Positions 15,640 through 24,369 of a stretch of 64,000 bases of DNA are shown in pieces; position 1 is the first letter of the stretch; each line of letters starts with the position of its first letter. The translations under genes were made by a program, and so were the position numbers. The DNA lies in NCBI RefSeq assembly GCF_018397995.1, contig NZ_BBQH01000014.1, positions 1 through 64,000 of the forward strand, given 5' to 3'. This DNA is from Rhizomonospora bruguierae (GTDB lineage: Bacteria; Actinomycetota; Actinomycetes; Mycobacteriales; Micromonosporaceae). The notes under the pieces were generated by a model. The model did no database searches. It was not told the DNA's origin and saw nothing but the letters and a program-made list of their open reading frames with translations.

Positions 15640-17772
15640 TCAGGATGCCGTCTGGGCGGCGTCGGGTGGTTGCAGCGCGCCGCCGGTGAGGCCCGCGGCG
15701 AGGGTACGGGCGGTTTCGTCGGCGAGGCGGTTGGCGATGTCCGCGGCGGTGCGCAGGGCGTTGAGCTGGCGGAACGCGCGGCCGTATCGCTGCTGCTCGG
15801 CGAGAGGCAGCAGCGGCACCCGCAGGCGGCGGGGATCGAGGCGGACAACGGTGGTGCCGGACGACGCGGCGCTGATGTTCTCCTCGGCGGCCAGGAAGCC
15901 GGCCAGGAACCACGGGTCGAGGCGGGCCGGATCGGGCCGCAGGAGATGCAGGTGGCGACCGAGGCGGTTGCCGGCATCGCGGGCGTCCGCGACCCGGGCG
16001 GTGGCGGTGCCGTTGTGCGGTAGTTCCGGGAGGATGACGTCCCCCTCCCGGATTTCGATCTCGGTGCCGGTGGCCTCCTCCTCGGCGGGGCCGGAGGCGG
16101 GGCGGTGCGAGGTCACGTCACGTGCGGTCAGGGTGCGCGGCGCGGGCGGGCTCTCCACGAGAGGGGACGAGTTGCGGATCGCGGTCGGCACCCGCAGCAG
16201 GGTCAGTGCGTCGCCACGCAGGAGATCGGCGACGCTGGCGGTGCGCCAGGACTCGGGGGCGCTGCCGACGGGCGGCCACGGCTGGCCACCGCTGAGCGTG
16301 ATCAACCCGGTGGCCGCCCGCCGTAGCCTGGTGCGCAGTTCCTGGGAGAGCGCGGCGACCTCGTCGGGCAGCGCCGGCACCGGGGTGGCCCGGACATGGC
16401 GGGCGGGCGTGAGGTCGACCGTCTCGTCGAGCAGGTCGATGATGGGGACCGCCCGAGCGACGCCCGGAACGGGATCGAAGGTGTCCGGGTGCCGGTCGTA
16501 GTCGGTCCATGCCTTCCGGACGCTGTCGCGCAGCGCTGGCCAGTCCAGCGTCGGTCGCTTGCTTGATGGCTGGCCGGGCCGGGCAGCGTCGGGCGTGGCG
16601 ACGTCGACGATGAGGACACTCGGCGGCAATGTGGCCTGCGGGTGCGGGCGTTGGATCACCCACAGGTGAAGCCCGACGTGCAGGGGCTGCGCGACGCCGG
16701 GCGGAAGCGCGATCACGGCCCGTAGCGCGCCGCTGCGGAGGATCTCGGCCCTGATCCGGCGGCCCGAACCGCGCTCCGCGATGGCCGGCGGCAGGAGGAG
16801 AACTCCGCGCCCGCCCTCCGCCAGGTGCGCGACGCAGTGCTGGAGCCAGGCGAGCTCGGACTCGATCTTCGCCGGCAGACCGAAGATCCACCGCGAGTCG
16901 TACGCCAGCTCCTCGTGGCCCCACTCGCGGTCGCCGTAGGGCGGGCCGCAGAGCACGGCCTCGGCCGTCAGGGACGGGAACGCGTCGGCGCGGATGCTGT
17001 CGCCGGCGTGCACGCTCACCTGGGCCGCGGTCCGCACCGTTTGGATGGCGAGGCGTACGGCGGCCTGCGCGGTCAGCGCGGGAAGGATGTCCTGGCCGTA
17101 CAGCTTCTGCGCCCCCCGGGCGGCGGCGGCGACAAGGAGGCCGCCGGCGCCGCAGGCGGGATCGAAGACGGTCGCCGGGTACGGCTTGCCCGGCTCGGCG
17201 AGCAGGTCGGCCATCAAGGCGGCCACGGGTGCGGGCGTGTCGTACCTGCCGCTGGCGCTGGTGCCGTCGAGGTCGACCTCCGCGAGCACGTCCGCGGCCC
17301 GGAGGGCGCCCTGGTCGGCGACGCAGCGCAGCAGCGTACGGAGCAGCGGCGCCTCGTCCGGGGCGTAGGTGAGGTCGGTGGTCCCGGCGATGCCGGCAAG
17401 GTGCGGCCGTACCGCCCGCTGGGCCCGCTCGGGCAGTTCGCTGTCGGGCAGCTCGACGAGTTGCTTCAGGTCGCTGTCGGCCATCAGGGCGGCGGCTAGG
17501 GCCAGCGGCAGGAGCCTGCTCGGCGTGCCGGCGCCGGCCCGGGTGGCGCGTACGGCGGTGCGCAGCGCGTCCGCGGGTGAGGCGGCCGGAAGTTGACCAC
17601 GCGCGGCGAGCCAGGACTGGACCGCCGCCAGGTCGTAGGCCGGGCTGGTCTCCGTCCCGCCGGTGGCGGCCGGGAAGTCCGGGTGACGCCGACGCCAGTT
17701 GCTGACGGTGGCGCGCGTGACCCCGGCCAGTCGGGAGATCTCGGCGGCGGTCACCTGGGCGGGTCTGGGCAT
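15640..17772 (-). CDS. HTH - N6-DNA methyltransferase - half-HsdS fusion protein
   Basis: A 710-residue protein with three parts. An N-terminal HTH (VTAAEISRLAGVTRATVSNW) comes first. An N6-adenine methyltransferase domain has motif I DPACGAGGLL near residue 204. The C-terminal region resembles a single HsdS target-recognition domain plus helix (IREGDVILPELP, later LRVPLLPLAEQQRYGRAFRQ). Motif IV reads CGPPYG near 276: the catalytic Asn/Asp of the (N/D)PP(Y/F) motif is Gly, so activity is doubtful. The ATG at 17772 precedes the HTH; a GTG at 17817 is possible. It is the first gene of the defence operon, 53 bases ahead of hsdM. Confidence 0.8.
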   Translation of the reverse strand: MPRPAQVTAAEISRLAGVTRATVSNWRRRHPDFPAATGGTETSPAYDLAAVQSWLAARGQLPAASPADALRTAVRATRAGAGTPSRLLPLALAAALMADSDLKQLVELPDSELPERAQRAVRPHLAGIAGTTDLTYAPDEAPLLRTLLRCVADQGALRAADVLAEVDLDGTSASGRYDTPAPVAALMADLLAEPGKPYPATVFDPACGAGGLLVAAAARGAQKLYGQDILPALTAQAAVRLAIQTVRTAAQVSVHAGDSIRADAFPSLTAEAVLCGPPYGDREWGHEELAYDSRWIFGLPAKIESELAWLQHCVAHLAEGGRGVLLLPPAIAERGSGRRIRAEILRSGALRAVIALPPGVAQPLHVGLHLWVIQRPHPQATLPPSVLIVDVATPDAARPGQPSSKRPTLDWPALRDSVRKAWTDYDRHPDTFDPVPGVARAVPIIDLLDETVDLTPARHVRATPVPALPDEVAALSQELRTRLRRAATGLITLSGGQPWPPVGSAPESWRTASVADLLRGDALTLLRVPTAIRNSSPLVESPPAPRTLTARDVTSHRPASGPAEEEATGTEIEIREGDVILPELPHNGTATARVADARDAGNRLGRHLHLLRPDPARLDPWFLAGFLAAEENISAASSGTTVVRLDPRRLRVPLLPLAEQQRYGRAFRQLNALRTAADIANRLADETARTLAAGLTGGALQPPDAAQTAS

Positions 17773-17815
17773 GCGGGCGTCCCGTCGGGTTTGTGCAGCA
17801 TGCTGTTGCCCGCTC

Positions 17816-17859
17816 ACTGTACACGACCCTTGGGGCGTGTAAGCAGTTTGACACTGCTT
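17816..17859 (-). promoter_or_regulatory. Promoter and palindromic operator candidate of the defence operon
   Basis: On the minus strand, CTTACA (17843-17838) and TACAGT (17821-17816) are separated by 16 bases and resemble -35 and -10 elements. A perfect inverted repeat AAGCAGT-TTGAC-ACTGCTT (17841-17859) overlaps the -35. The HTH domain of the first gene product is an obvious candidate ligand. No experimental support exists here. Confidence 0.4.
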
Positions 17860-17909
17860 TCACGCAACCACCGGGACCCGGGACCTCCGCTCCGCGCCGG
17901 ACGGGCGAC

Positions 17910-17928
17910 TAAGGGTACCCTCACCTGA
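17910..17928 (+). promoter_or_regulatory. Iron box (IdeR/DmdR1-like), imperfect
   Basis: TAAGGGTACCCTCACCTGA matches about 14 of 19 positions of the actinobacterial iron box TTAGGTTAGGCTNACCTAA. It lies 39 bases upstream of the first exporter-type ABC gene. Repression by an iron-loaded IdeR/DmdR1 protein is inferred, supported by a stronger copy upstream of the siderophore-binding protein gene. Confidence 0.55.
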
Positions 17929-17966
17929 CCTTGGATCGACGGTCAGATGAAAGCGGCGGTGCCGGC

Positions 17967-19628
17967 ATGGAACTCGACGGCCGTGGGGTGCTTCGGCGGT
18001 CCTTCCTGACGCACCGCGGCCGCATCGTCGCCTCGGCCGCGCTGTTCACCAGCTACCAGGCGGGCGAGGCGCTGGTGCCCGTCCTCATCGGCGTCATCAT
18101 CGACCGGGCCACGGCCACCGGCCGGCCCGCCGCCCTGCTGCTGTGGCTCGGGGTGCTCACCGCGACCTTCGCGACGCTGTCGCTGAGCTGGCGGTTCGGC
18201 ACCCGGGTCGGTACGGTCGCCGGGGCCCGCGCCGACCGTTCGCTGCGGCTCGCGGTCGCCGCCGCGGCGGTGGACCGCCCGGGTGGCGGCCCGCTGCCCG
18301 GCGCGCTGGTCAGCATCGCCACCGGCGACGCCCGGCGCACCGCGATGGTGAACTTCCACGCACCGCACGGTGTCGCGGCCGTCGTCGGTGTCGCGGTCGC
18401 CAGCACCGCGCTGCTGGTCGTGTCGGTCCCGCTGGGGCTGCTGATCCTGCTGGGCACGCCGCCGCTGCTGTACCTGGTGAAGCTGCTCAGCGGTCCGCTC
18501 GAACGCCGCAGCGCCGACCAGCAGGAACGCGCCGCCCAGGCCGCCGGCGTGGCCGCCGACCTGGTGCGGGGTGTCCGGGTGCTCAAGGGCATCGGCGCGG
18601 AGCGTACGGCCGCCGCCCGCTACCGGGCGACCAGCCGGGCCTCCCTCGTGGCGACGCTGCACACCGCCCGGGCCGAGGCGGGATACAACGGCGCGGTCAT
18701 CGTGGTGAACGGCCTGTTCCTCGCCGTCGTCGCGCTGGTCGGCGGGCGGCTGGCCATCGCCGGGGACATCACGGTCGGTCAACTGGTCTCCGCGGTCGGG
18801 CTCGCGCAGTTCCTACTCGGCCCGCTGGGCACGTTCGGCGAGATCATCGCGGCCGTCGCGGGTGGGCGCGCCTCCGCCGCCCGGATCGCGGCGGTCACCG
18901 GCCGCGACACCTCCGCCCGCGCCGTCCCGGACCCACCCGACGTGACCGGCCGGCTGCGGCTGCGCGGCCTCACCGCTCCCGGGCTCGACGGCGTCGACCT
19001 CGACGTGGCCGCCGGTGAGCTGGTCGGCGTGGTGGCCGACCCGCTCCAGGCGGGCACCCTGCTGCGGATCCTCGCCCGCGAGACGGACCCGCGGGCGGGT
19101 GCGGTCAGCGTCGACGGCATCGCCGCCGGTGACGTCGCGCCGGAGGTCTGGCGCTCGGTCGTCCTCGCCGCCCCGCACGACGCCGACCTGTTCGAGGGCA
19201 GCGTCGCGGCGAACATCCGGGCCGGTCGGCCGGGCGACATCGGCCCCGCGGTCGCGGCCGCCCAGGTGGACCAGGTCGCCGCCGCCCTCCCCGACGGACT
19301 GGCCACCGAGGTCACCGGCCGCGGCCGGTCGTTGTCCGGCGGGCAGCGCCAGCGCGTCGCGCTCGCCCGGGCGTTGCACGCCGACCCGCCCGTGCTGGTC
19401 CTGCACGACCCGACCACCGCCGTGGACGCCGTCACCGAGGCCGCGATCGCCGCCGGGCTGCGCGGCGCGCGCGCCGGGCGGACCACCGTCGTGCTCACCA
19501 GCAGCCCCGCCCTGCTCGCCGCGGCCGACCGGGTGGTGTTCCTCGCCGGCGGGGCCGGCACGGTCGAGGGCTCGCACGTGCGACTGCTGCGCACCGTGCC
19601 CGCCTACCGGGCGCTGGTACTGGCATGA
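17967..19628 (+). CDS. ABC transporter, fused permease-ATPase, degenerate nucleotide site
   Basis: A 553-residue half-transporter: about six membrane helices (residues 15-300) followed by an ATPase domain. The ATPase lacks a Walker A (VVADPLQAGTLLRIL where GxxGxGKST is expected). It has a weak Walker B (VLVLHDPTTAVD, HD for DE) and no H-loop His (VLTSSPALL). However, its signature LSGGQRQRVALARAL is perfect. It must pair with the next gene product, which has the complementary set of motifs. The ATG at 17967 is chosen; a TTG at 17931 is upstream. Its place beside siderophore uptake genes and an iron box suggests siderophore traffic (IrtA/B-like import or export). Confidence 0.85.
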   Translation: MELDGRGVLRRSFLTHRGRIVASAALFTSYQAGEALVPVLIGVIIDRATATGRPAALLLWLGVLTATFATLSLSWRFGTRVGTVAGARADRSLRLAVAAAAVDRPGGGPLPGALVSIATGDARRTAMVNFHAPHGVAAVVGVAVASTALLVVSVPLGLLILLGTPPLLYLVKLLSGPLERRSADQQERAAQAAGVAADLVRGVRVLKGIGAERTAAARYRATSRASLVATLHTARAEAGYNGAVIVVNGLFLAVVALVGGRLAIAGDITVGQLVSAVGLAQFLLGPLGTFGEIIAAVAGGRASAARIAAVTGRDTSARAVPDPPDVTGRLRLRGLTAPGLDGVDLDVAAGELVGVVADPLQAGTLLRILARETDPRAGAVSVDGIAAGDVAPEVWRSVVLAAPHDADLFEGSVAANIRAGRPGDIGPAVAAAQVDQVAAALPDGLATEVTGRGRSLSGGQRQRVALARALHADPPVLVLHDPTTAVDAVTEAAIAAGLRGARAGRTTVVLTSSPALLAAADRVVFLAGGAGTVEGSHVRLLRTVPAYRALVLA

Positions 19629-21412
19629 CGCTCACCGCGCCCGAGCCGGGCGACGGCCCGGTCCTGCTGCCGATCGCCGGCCCGCGCCGCACCCGCGCCG
19701 CCCTGCTGGCCATGGTGCGCCGCCACCCGCTGCTGGCGGCCGGCGCCGCCGTGACGCTGCTGCTCGCCGCGGCCCTGAGCCTGGTGACGGCGCCGCTGCT
19801 GGGCCGGGTCGTCGACCTCGCCGCGGGCGGTGCCGGGCCGGGCGCGCTCACCGGTCCGGTGCTGCTGCTCGCCGGCGCCGCCGTCGGCCAGGGCGGGCTG
19901 GCCTTCGCCGGGCTGCAGCTCATCTCGCGCCTCGGTGAGCTCGTGCTGGCCGCGATCCGCGACGAGTTCGTCCAGCACGCGCTGCACCTGCCGCTGGAGC
20001 GGATCGAGCGGGGCGGCGCCGGCGACCTGACCGCACGCATCACCGAGGACGTGGCGATGATCAGCGCCGCGGTGCGCGGCGCGTTCCCCGAGTTCGTCCA
20101 GTCGGCGCTGATCCTCGCGCTGACCCTGGTCGGGTTGACCGCCCTCGACTGGCGGTTCGGCGCGGCGGCGCTGTTGGCCGTGCCGGTCCAGGCGGCCACC
20201 GCCCGGTGGTACGTGCGCCGGTCGGCGCCGCTCTACGCCCGCCGGCGGGCCGCCGCCGGAGCCGAGCAGCAACAGCTGCTGGACACGATCGGCGGTGCGC
20301 CCACGGTACGGGCGTTCGGGCTGCGCACCGAGCACCTCGGGCTGGTGGCGGACCGCGTCGAGCGCAGCATCGACCTGCTGTACCGGGTCACCCGGCTGCA
20401 GACGCGGTTCTTCGGGCGGCTCAACGTCGCCGAGGCCATCGGGCTGACCGCGGTCCTGGCGACCGGTTTCCTGCTGGTGAACGCGGGCGAGACGAGCATC
20501 GGGGCGGCCAGCGCCGCCGCGCTGTACTTCGCCAACCTGTTCGGGCCGATCAACACCGTGCTGTTCCTGCTGGACACCCTCCAGTCGGCGCACGCGAGCC
20601 TGGCCCGGCTCGTCGGGGTGACCGACCTGCCGGCGGAGCGCCGCCCGCTGCGCGGCCCCGCGCCGGTCGACGGTGCGGTGAAGGCCGCCGGCCTGCGGTA
20701 CGCCTACCGGCCCGGGCATCCGGTGCTGCACGACGTCGACCTGGACATCCCGGCCGGCGGCACCATCGCGCTCGTCGGGGCCAGCGGCGGTGGCAAGACC
20801 ACCCTGGCCAAGCTGCTCGCCGGGGTGCACGAACCGGCCGGCGGCAGCGTCCACCTCGGCGGCGTCCCGCTGGCGGACCTCGACCCGGACACGCTGCGCC
20901 GGTGCGTGGTGCTGGTGTCCCAGGAGATGCACGTGTTCGCCGGCCCGCTCGCCGAGGACCTGCGGCTGGCCGCCACCGGCGCCACCGACGAGGACATCGA
21001 CCGCGCCCTCGCGGCGGTCGGGGCCCGGGAGTGGGTGGCGGCGCTGCCGCACGGCACGCAGACCGTCGTCGGCGACGGCGGCCACGAGCTGACCGTCGTC
21101 CAGGCCCAGCAGGTGGCGCTGGCCCGGGTGCTGCTCGCCGACCCGCTGGTCGCCATTCTCGACGAGGCCACCGCCGACGCCGGCAGCAGCGGCGCGCGGG
21201 TGCTGGAGGCGGCAACGGCCCGGGTGCTGCGCGGCCGCACCGGCATCGTCGTCGCGCACCGGCTCACCCAGGCCGCGGCCGCGGACCTCGTGGTCGTGGT
21301 CGACGGCGGCCGGATCGTGGAGAGCGGGCCGCACGACGACCTGGTGGCGGCCGGCGGCGGCTACGCCCGGCTGTGGGCGGCGTGGTCGGCGGGGCGGGCC
21401 GACCCCGCCTGA
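19625..21412 (+). CDS. ABC transporter, fused permease-ATPase, catalytic partner
   Basis: A 595-residue half-transporter starting with an ATG that overlaps the preceding stop (ATGA). Six predicted membrane helices lie before residue about 320. The ATPase has an intact Walker A (GASGGGKTT), Q-loop (VLVSQEMHVF), Walker B (VAILDEATAD) and H-loop (IVVAHRLTQA), but a corrupt signature (LTVVQAQQVALARV for LSGGQ). Together with the preceding protein it would form one consensus ATP site (this Walker A with the partner's LSGGQ) and one dead site, as in IrtAB, TM287/288 or TAP. Substrate is probably a siderophore by context only. Confidence 0.87.
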   Translation: MTLTAPEPGDGPVLLPIAGPRRTRAALLAMVRRHPLLAAGAAVTLLLAAALSLVTAPLLGRVVDLAAGGAGPGALTGPVLLLAGAAVGQGGLAFAGLQLISRLGELVLAAIRDEFVQHALHLPLERIERGGAGDLTARITEDVAMISAAVRGAFPEFVQSALILALTLVGLTALDWRFGAAALLAVPVQAATARWYVRRSAPLYARRRAAAGAEQQQLLDTIGGAPTVRAFGLRTEHLGLVADRVERSIDLLYRVTRLQTRFFGRLNVAEAIGLTAVLATGFLLVNAGETSIGAASAAALYFANLFGPINTVLFLLDTLQSAHASLARLVGVTDLPAERRPLRGPAPVDGAVKAAGLRYAYRPGHPVLHDVDLDIPAGGTIALVGASGGGKTTLAKLLAGVHEPAGGSVHLGGVPLADLDPDTLRRCVVLVSQEMHVFAGPLAEDLRLAATGATDEDIDRALAAVGAREWVAALPHGTQTVVGDGGHELTVVQAQQVALARVLLADPLVAILDEATADAGSSGARVLEAATARVLRGRTGIVVAHRLTQAAAADLVVVVDGGRIVESGPHDDLVAAGGGYARLWAAWSAGRADPA

Positions 21413-21448
21413 ACGTTTCCGGCCCAGCGATGGGCAGCCGCTTGACGA

Positions 21449-21498
21449 ACCGCCGCGGTCCCTCGTGCTTGTTCAACGCGGTCGGCATCCGCGGCGGT
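21449..21498. terminator. Inverted repeat between convergent transporter operons
   Basis: ACCGCCGCGG (21449-21458) and CCGCGGCGGT (21489-21498) are perfect complements separated by 30 bases, in the 88-base gap between two convergent genes. The long loop and lack of T-runs make terminator function uncertain. Confidence 0.35.
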
Positions 21499-21500
21499 GG

Positions 21501-22343
21501 TCAGCGACCGCCGAGTGCCTCGGGAACGGCGGTGGTCGACGGGGCGTTGGCGGCGCGGCCGGGAACGATGAGCGGTCCGTTTGAGATCGGGTCGGGGATG
21601 ACGACCGCGTTGAGTCCGAAGACCGCCCGGACGAGTTCGGGCGTGACGATGTCGCCCGGCCGGCCCTGCGCCACGATCCGACCGGACTTCATCGCGATCA
21701 GGTGGTCGGCGTACCGGGTGGCGAGGTTGAGTTCGTGGATGACCACGACCACCTGGGTGCCGCGGTCGAGGGTCAACCGCACCAGCAACTCGAGCAGTTC
21801 GACCTGGTGCGCGAGGTCGAGGTAGGTGGTCGGCTCGTCCAGCAGCAGAATGTCCGGCTCCTGGGCGAGTGCCATGGCGACCCAGGCGCGCTGGCGCTGC
21901 CCGCCGGACAACTCGTCGACGGGCCGGTCGACGAACTCGGTCATGCCGGTCACGAGCAGCGCGTCGGCCACGACCTCGTCGTCCCGGGTCGACCGCCGGC
22001 CGAACCAGCCGCGGTGTGGCGTGCGGCCCCGGTCGGCGAGTTCACCCACGGTGATGCCGTCGGGCGCGATCGGGGCCTGGGGCAGCAGGCCGATGATCCG
22101 CGCGACCTCCCGGGGTGCTCGCCGGTCGATCGGCCGTCCATCCAGCAGCACCGTGCCGGCCTGCGGCCGCTGCAGGCGCGCGAGCGTCCGCAGCAGCGTT
22201 GACTTGCCGCAGCCGTTGGCGCCGACAAGCATCGTGATGCCCCTGGTGGGCAGTTCGAGGTCGAGGTCGCGGATGACCGGTTCGCCGCCGTAGCCGACCG
22301 TCAACCCCTGGGTGGTGAGGGTGTGCGCGGTGCCCGTCGTCAT
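21501..22343 (-). CDS. Iron-siderophore ABC transporter, ATP-binding protein
   Basis: A 280-residue FecE/FepC-type ATPase that powers ferric-siderophore import. Walker A is GANGCGKST (residues about 41-49), the signature is ELSGGQRQRAWVAMALAQ, and Walker B is ILLLDEPTTYLDLAHQ, where the YLD ending is typical of iron-chelate importers. The H-loop is VVVIHELNLA. The ATG at 22343 overlaps the stop of the upstream permease as ATGA. It is the last gene of a four-gene operon led by the binding protein. Confidence 0.93.
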   Translation of the reverse strand: MTTGTAHTLTTQGLTVGYGGEPVIRDLDLELPTRGITMLVGANGCGKSTLLRTLARLQRPQAGTVLLDGRPIDRRAPREVARIIGLLPQAPIAPDGITVGELADRGRTPHRGWFGRRSTRDDEVVADALLVTGMTEFVDRPVDELSGGQRQRAWVAMALAQEPDILLLDEPTTYLDLAHQVELLELLVRLTLDRGTQVVVVIHELNLATRYADHLIAMKSGRIVAQGRPGDIVTPELVRAVFGLNAVVIPDPISNGPLIVPGRAANAPSTTAVPEALGGR

Positions 22344-23374
22344 GCGCGGGTCCTCCCTGTCATCAGAAGCCAGAGCAGGTACGGGGCGCCGAGCACACCG
22401 GTGACGACGCCGACGGGCATCGCCGTGGACAGCAGCTGTTGCCCGATGAGGTCGGCACCGAGCACGATCACCGCACCGATCAGCGCCGCGACGGCGGGGA
22501 CGGCCTGGCCGTGCCGGGTGATGCGCATCGCGATCGGCCCCGAGAGGAACGCCACGAACGCGATCGGGCCGGTGACCGCCGTGGCGGTCGCGACCAGCAC
22601 CACCGCGCACAGGATGAGCACCAGCTTGAGTCGTCTGACCCGCACGCCCAGGGACGCCGCCACGTCGTCGCCGAGGCGGAGCACGGGCAGGTCCCTGCCG
22701 GCGATCAGCGCGACGAGCAGCAGGACCGCGAGGACCGGTGCGAGCGGCTGGAGCTGATCCCACAGGCTGCGGCTCAGGCTGCCGGTCATCCACACCACCG
22801 CCTGCTGGGCCTGGGTGACGTTCGAGCGGGTGAGCACGAATCCGATGATCGCCTGCAGGGCCGCCCCGACGGCGATGCCGACCAGGGCGAACCGGATGCC
22901 GGAGAGCCCACCCTGGTAGGCGAGGAACCACACCAGTGCGGCCGTCAGGAGGGCACCGGCGATGGCGCTGCCCGCGACGACCGGCCCGGACGCCCCGAAG
23001 ACACCCAGCGCGATGATCGCGGCGGCGCTGGCGCCGGAGTTGATGCCGATCACGTCCGGGCTGGCGAGCACGTTGCGCAGCACGGTCTGGAAGATGGTGC
23101 CGCCGAGGCCGAACGCCGCACCCGCCAGGATCGCCCCGATGGTGCGGGGCAGCCGGAGTTCGCCGACCGCGAAGCTGGCGCCGGGCACCGGCCTGCCGAG
23201 CAGGACGTCGAGCACGTCGGCCGGCGGGGTGAAGCGCGCGCCGAACATGAGGGCCAGCGCGCCGAGACAGCCGACGGCGAGCGCGAGTACCGAGAGGACC
23301 ACCGCATCGCGCCGGCGCCGGCGTACCCGGACCGTGCGCAGGTCGGCGCCGAGCGCCTCGCGGACGGCGGTCAC
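22340..23374 (-). CDS. FecCD-family siderophore permease
   Basis: A 344-residue inner-membrane permease of the BtuC/FecCD type with about ten hydrophobic segments. Family landmarks are ELRLPRTIGAILAGAAFGLG near the N-terminus, NVLASPDVIGINSGASAAA, and a C-terminal TGPIAFVAFLSGPIAMRITR region. The GTG at 23374 overlaps the upstream permease stop as GTGA. It forms the channel with the next permease. Confidence 0.92.
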   Translation of the reverse strand: MTAVREALGADLRTVRVRRRRRDAVVLSVLALAVGCLGALALMFGARFTPPADVLDVLLGRPVPGASFAVGELRLPRTIGAILAGAAFGLGGTIFQTVLRNVLASPDVIGINSGASAAAIIALGVFGASGPVVAGSAIAGALLTAALVWFLAYQGGLSGIRFALVGIAVGAALQAIIGFVLTRSNVTQAQQAVVWMTGSLSRSLWDQLQPLAPVLAVLLLVALIAGRDLPVLRLGDDVAASLGVRVRRLKLVLILCAVVLVATATAVTGPIAFVAFLSGPIAMRITRHGQAVPAVAALIGAVIVLGADLIGQQLLSTAMPVGVVTGVLGAPYLLWLLMTGRTRA

Positions 23375-24369
23375 ACCCCCACCGTCCGACGCCAGCGCAG
23401 CAGCGCGATGAACACGGGCGCGCCGGCGACCGCGGTGACGATGCCCACCTCCAGGGTGCTCGGCCGGGTCAGGAGCCGCCCGACGACGTCGCAGACGAGG
23501 AGGAAGGCCGCACCGCCGAGGGCGGACAGGGGCACGATCCAGCGGTAGTCGGTGCCGGCCAGGACGCGTACCGCGTGCGGCACGGCGAGGCCGACGAAGG
23601 CGATCGGGCCGACGAGGGCGGCGGCGGTGCCGCACAGCAGCACCGTCGCCAGGGTGCTGAGCGCGCGGGTCATCCCGACGCGTACGCCGAGGGACCGGGC
23701 CGCGTCGTCGCCGAGCGCCAGCGCGTTCAGCCACGGCATGGCGACCAGGGCGATCACGGCGCCGACGGCGAGGAACCCGCTCAGCTGCACGAGCGCGGCC
23801 GGTGAGGCGGCGGTCAGGGAGCCGAGCTGCCAGTAACGGAAGCTGTTGAGCGTCGTGGTGTTGACGATGAGGATGCCGGAGATGATCGACGAGGCGATGG
23901 CGGTGACGGAGGCGCCCGCCAGGGCCAGCGTGATGGGTGTCGCCCCCGAGGGGCTCGCCGTCGCGGCTCCGTAGCCGAGGAGCATCGCGATGGCGGCGCC
24001 CGCGAGTGCCAACCAGACGAACTGGAGGGGTGCGCTCAGCCCGAAGAACGCCATGCCGAGCACGACGAACAGGGAGGCACCGGAGTTCACGCCGAGCAGG
24101 CCCGGGTCGGCCAGTGGGTTGCGCGCCATGCCCTGCATGAGCGCCCCGCCCATGCCGAGGGCGGCGCCGACAAGCAGCCCGGCGATGGTGGTCGGGATGC
24201 GTGAGCGGACGGCCGCCTCGGCGATCGACGAGGGGTCCGGGCGGGTCAGCGCGTGGACGACCTCGGCCAGCGGCACGGGGCGCGTGCCGACGGCGAGCGA
24301 CAGCCCGACCGCCAGCACGAGCACCGCGACTCCGCCGGCCGCGACCCACGCCGAGCGTGGATGTTTCAC
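23371..24369 (-). CDS. FecCD-family siderophore permease
   Basis: A 332-residue permease, paralogue of the adjacent one. The first membrane segment is VLVLAVGLSLAVG. Family signatures include RSRIPTTIAGLLVGAALGMG, NPLADPGLLGVNSGASLFVV and VGPIAFVGLAVPHAVRVLAG. The GTG at 24369 overlaps the binding-protein stop as GTGA, so all four importer genes are chained by 4-base overlaps and should be translated in fixed ratio. Confidence 0.92.
   Translation of the reverse strand: MKHPRSAWVAAGGVAVLVLAVGLSLAVGTRPVPLAEVVHALTRPDPSSIAEAAVRSRIPTTIAGLLVGAALGMGGALMQGMARNPLADPGLLGVNSGASLFVVLGMAFFGLSAPLQFVWLALAGAAIAMLLGYGAATASPSGATPITLALAGASVTAIASSIISGILIVNTTTLNSFRYWQLGSLTAASPAALVQLSGFLAVGAVIALVAMPWLNALALGDDAARSLGVRVGMTRALSTLATVLLCGTAAALVGPIAFVGLAVPHAVRVLAGTDYRWIVPLSALGGAAFLLVCDVVGRLLTRPSTLEVGIVTAVAGAPVFIALLRWRRTVGV

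Noticed and set aside
14540-16501. Long plus-strand frame opposite hsdM and the methyltransferase gene
   Set aside because: Spans two well-supported genes in antisense and has no domain features; a GC-driven shadow.
5504-17772. BREX, DISARM or Pgl system
   Set aside because: No PglZ, BrxC/BrxL, DrmA/B or Pgl kinase-type partners; the genes fit type I restriction plus AIPR.
19604-21334. Long minus-strand frame opposite the second ABC half-transporter
   Set aside because: Composition is typical of an antisense shadow (Gln, His, Arg, Gly rich); the plus-strand protein has full transporter motifs.
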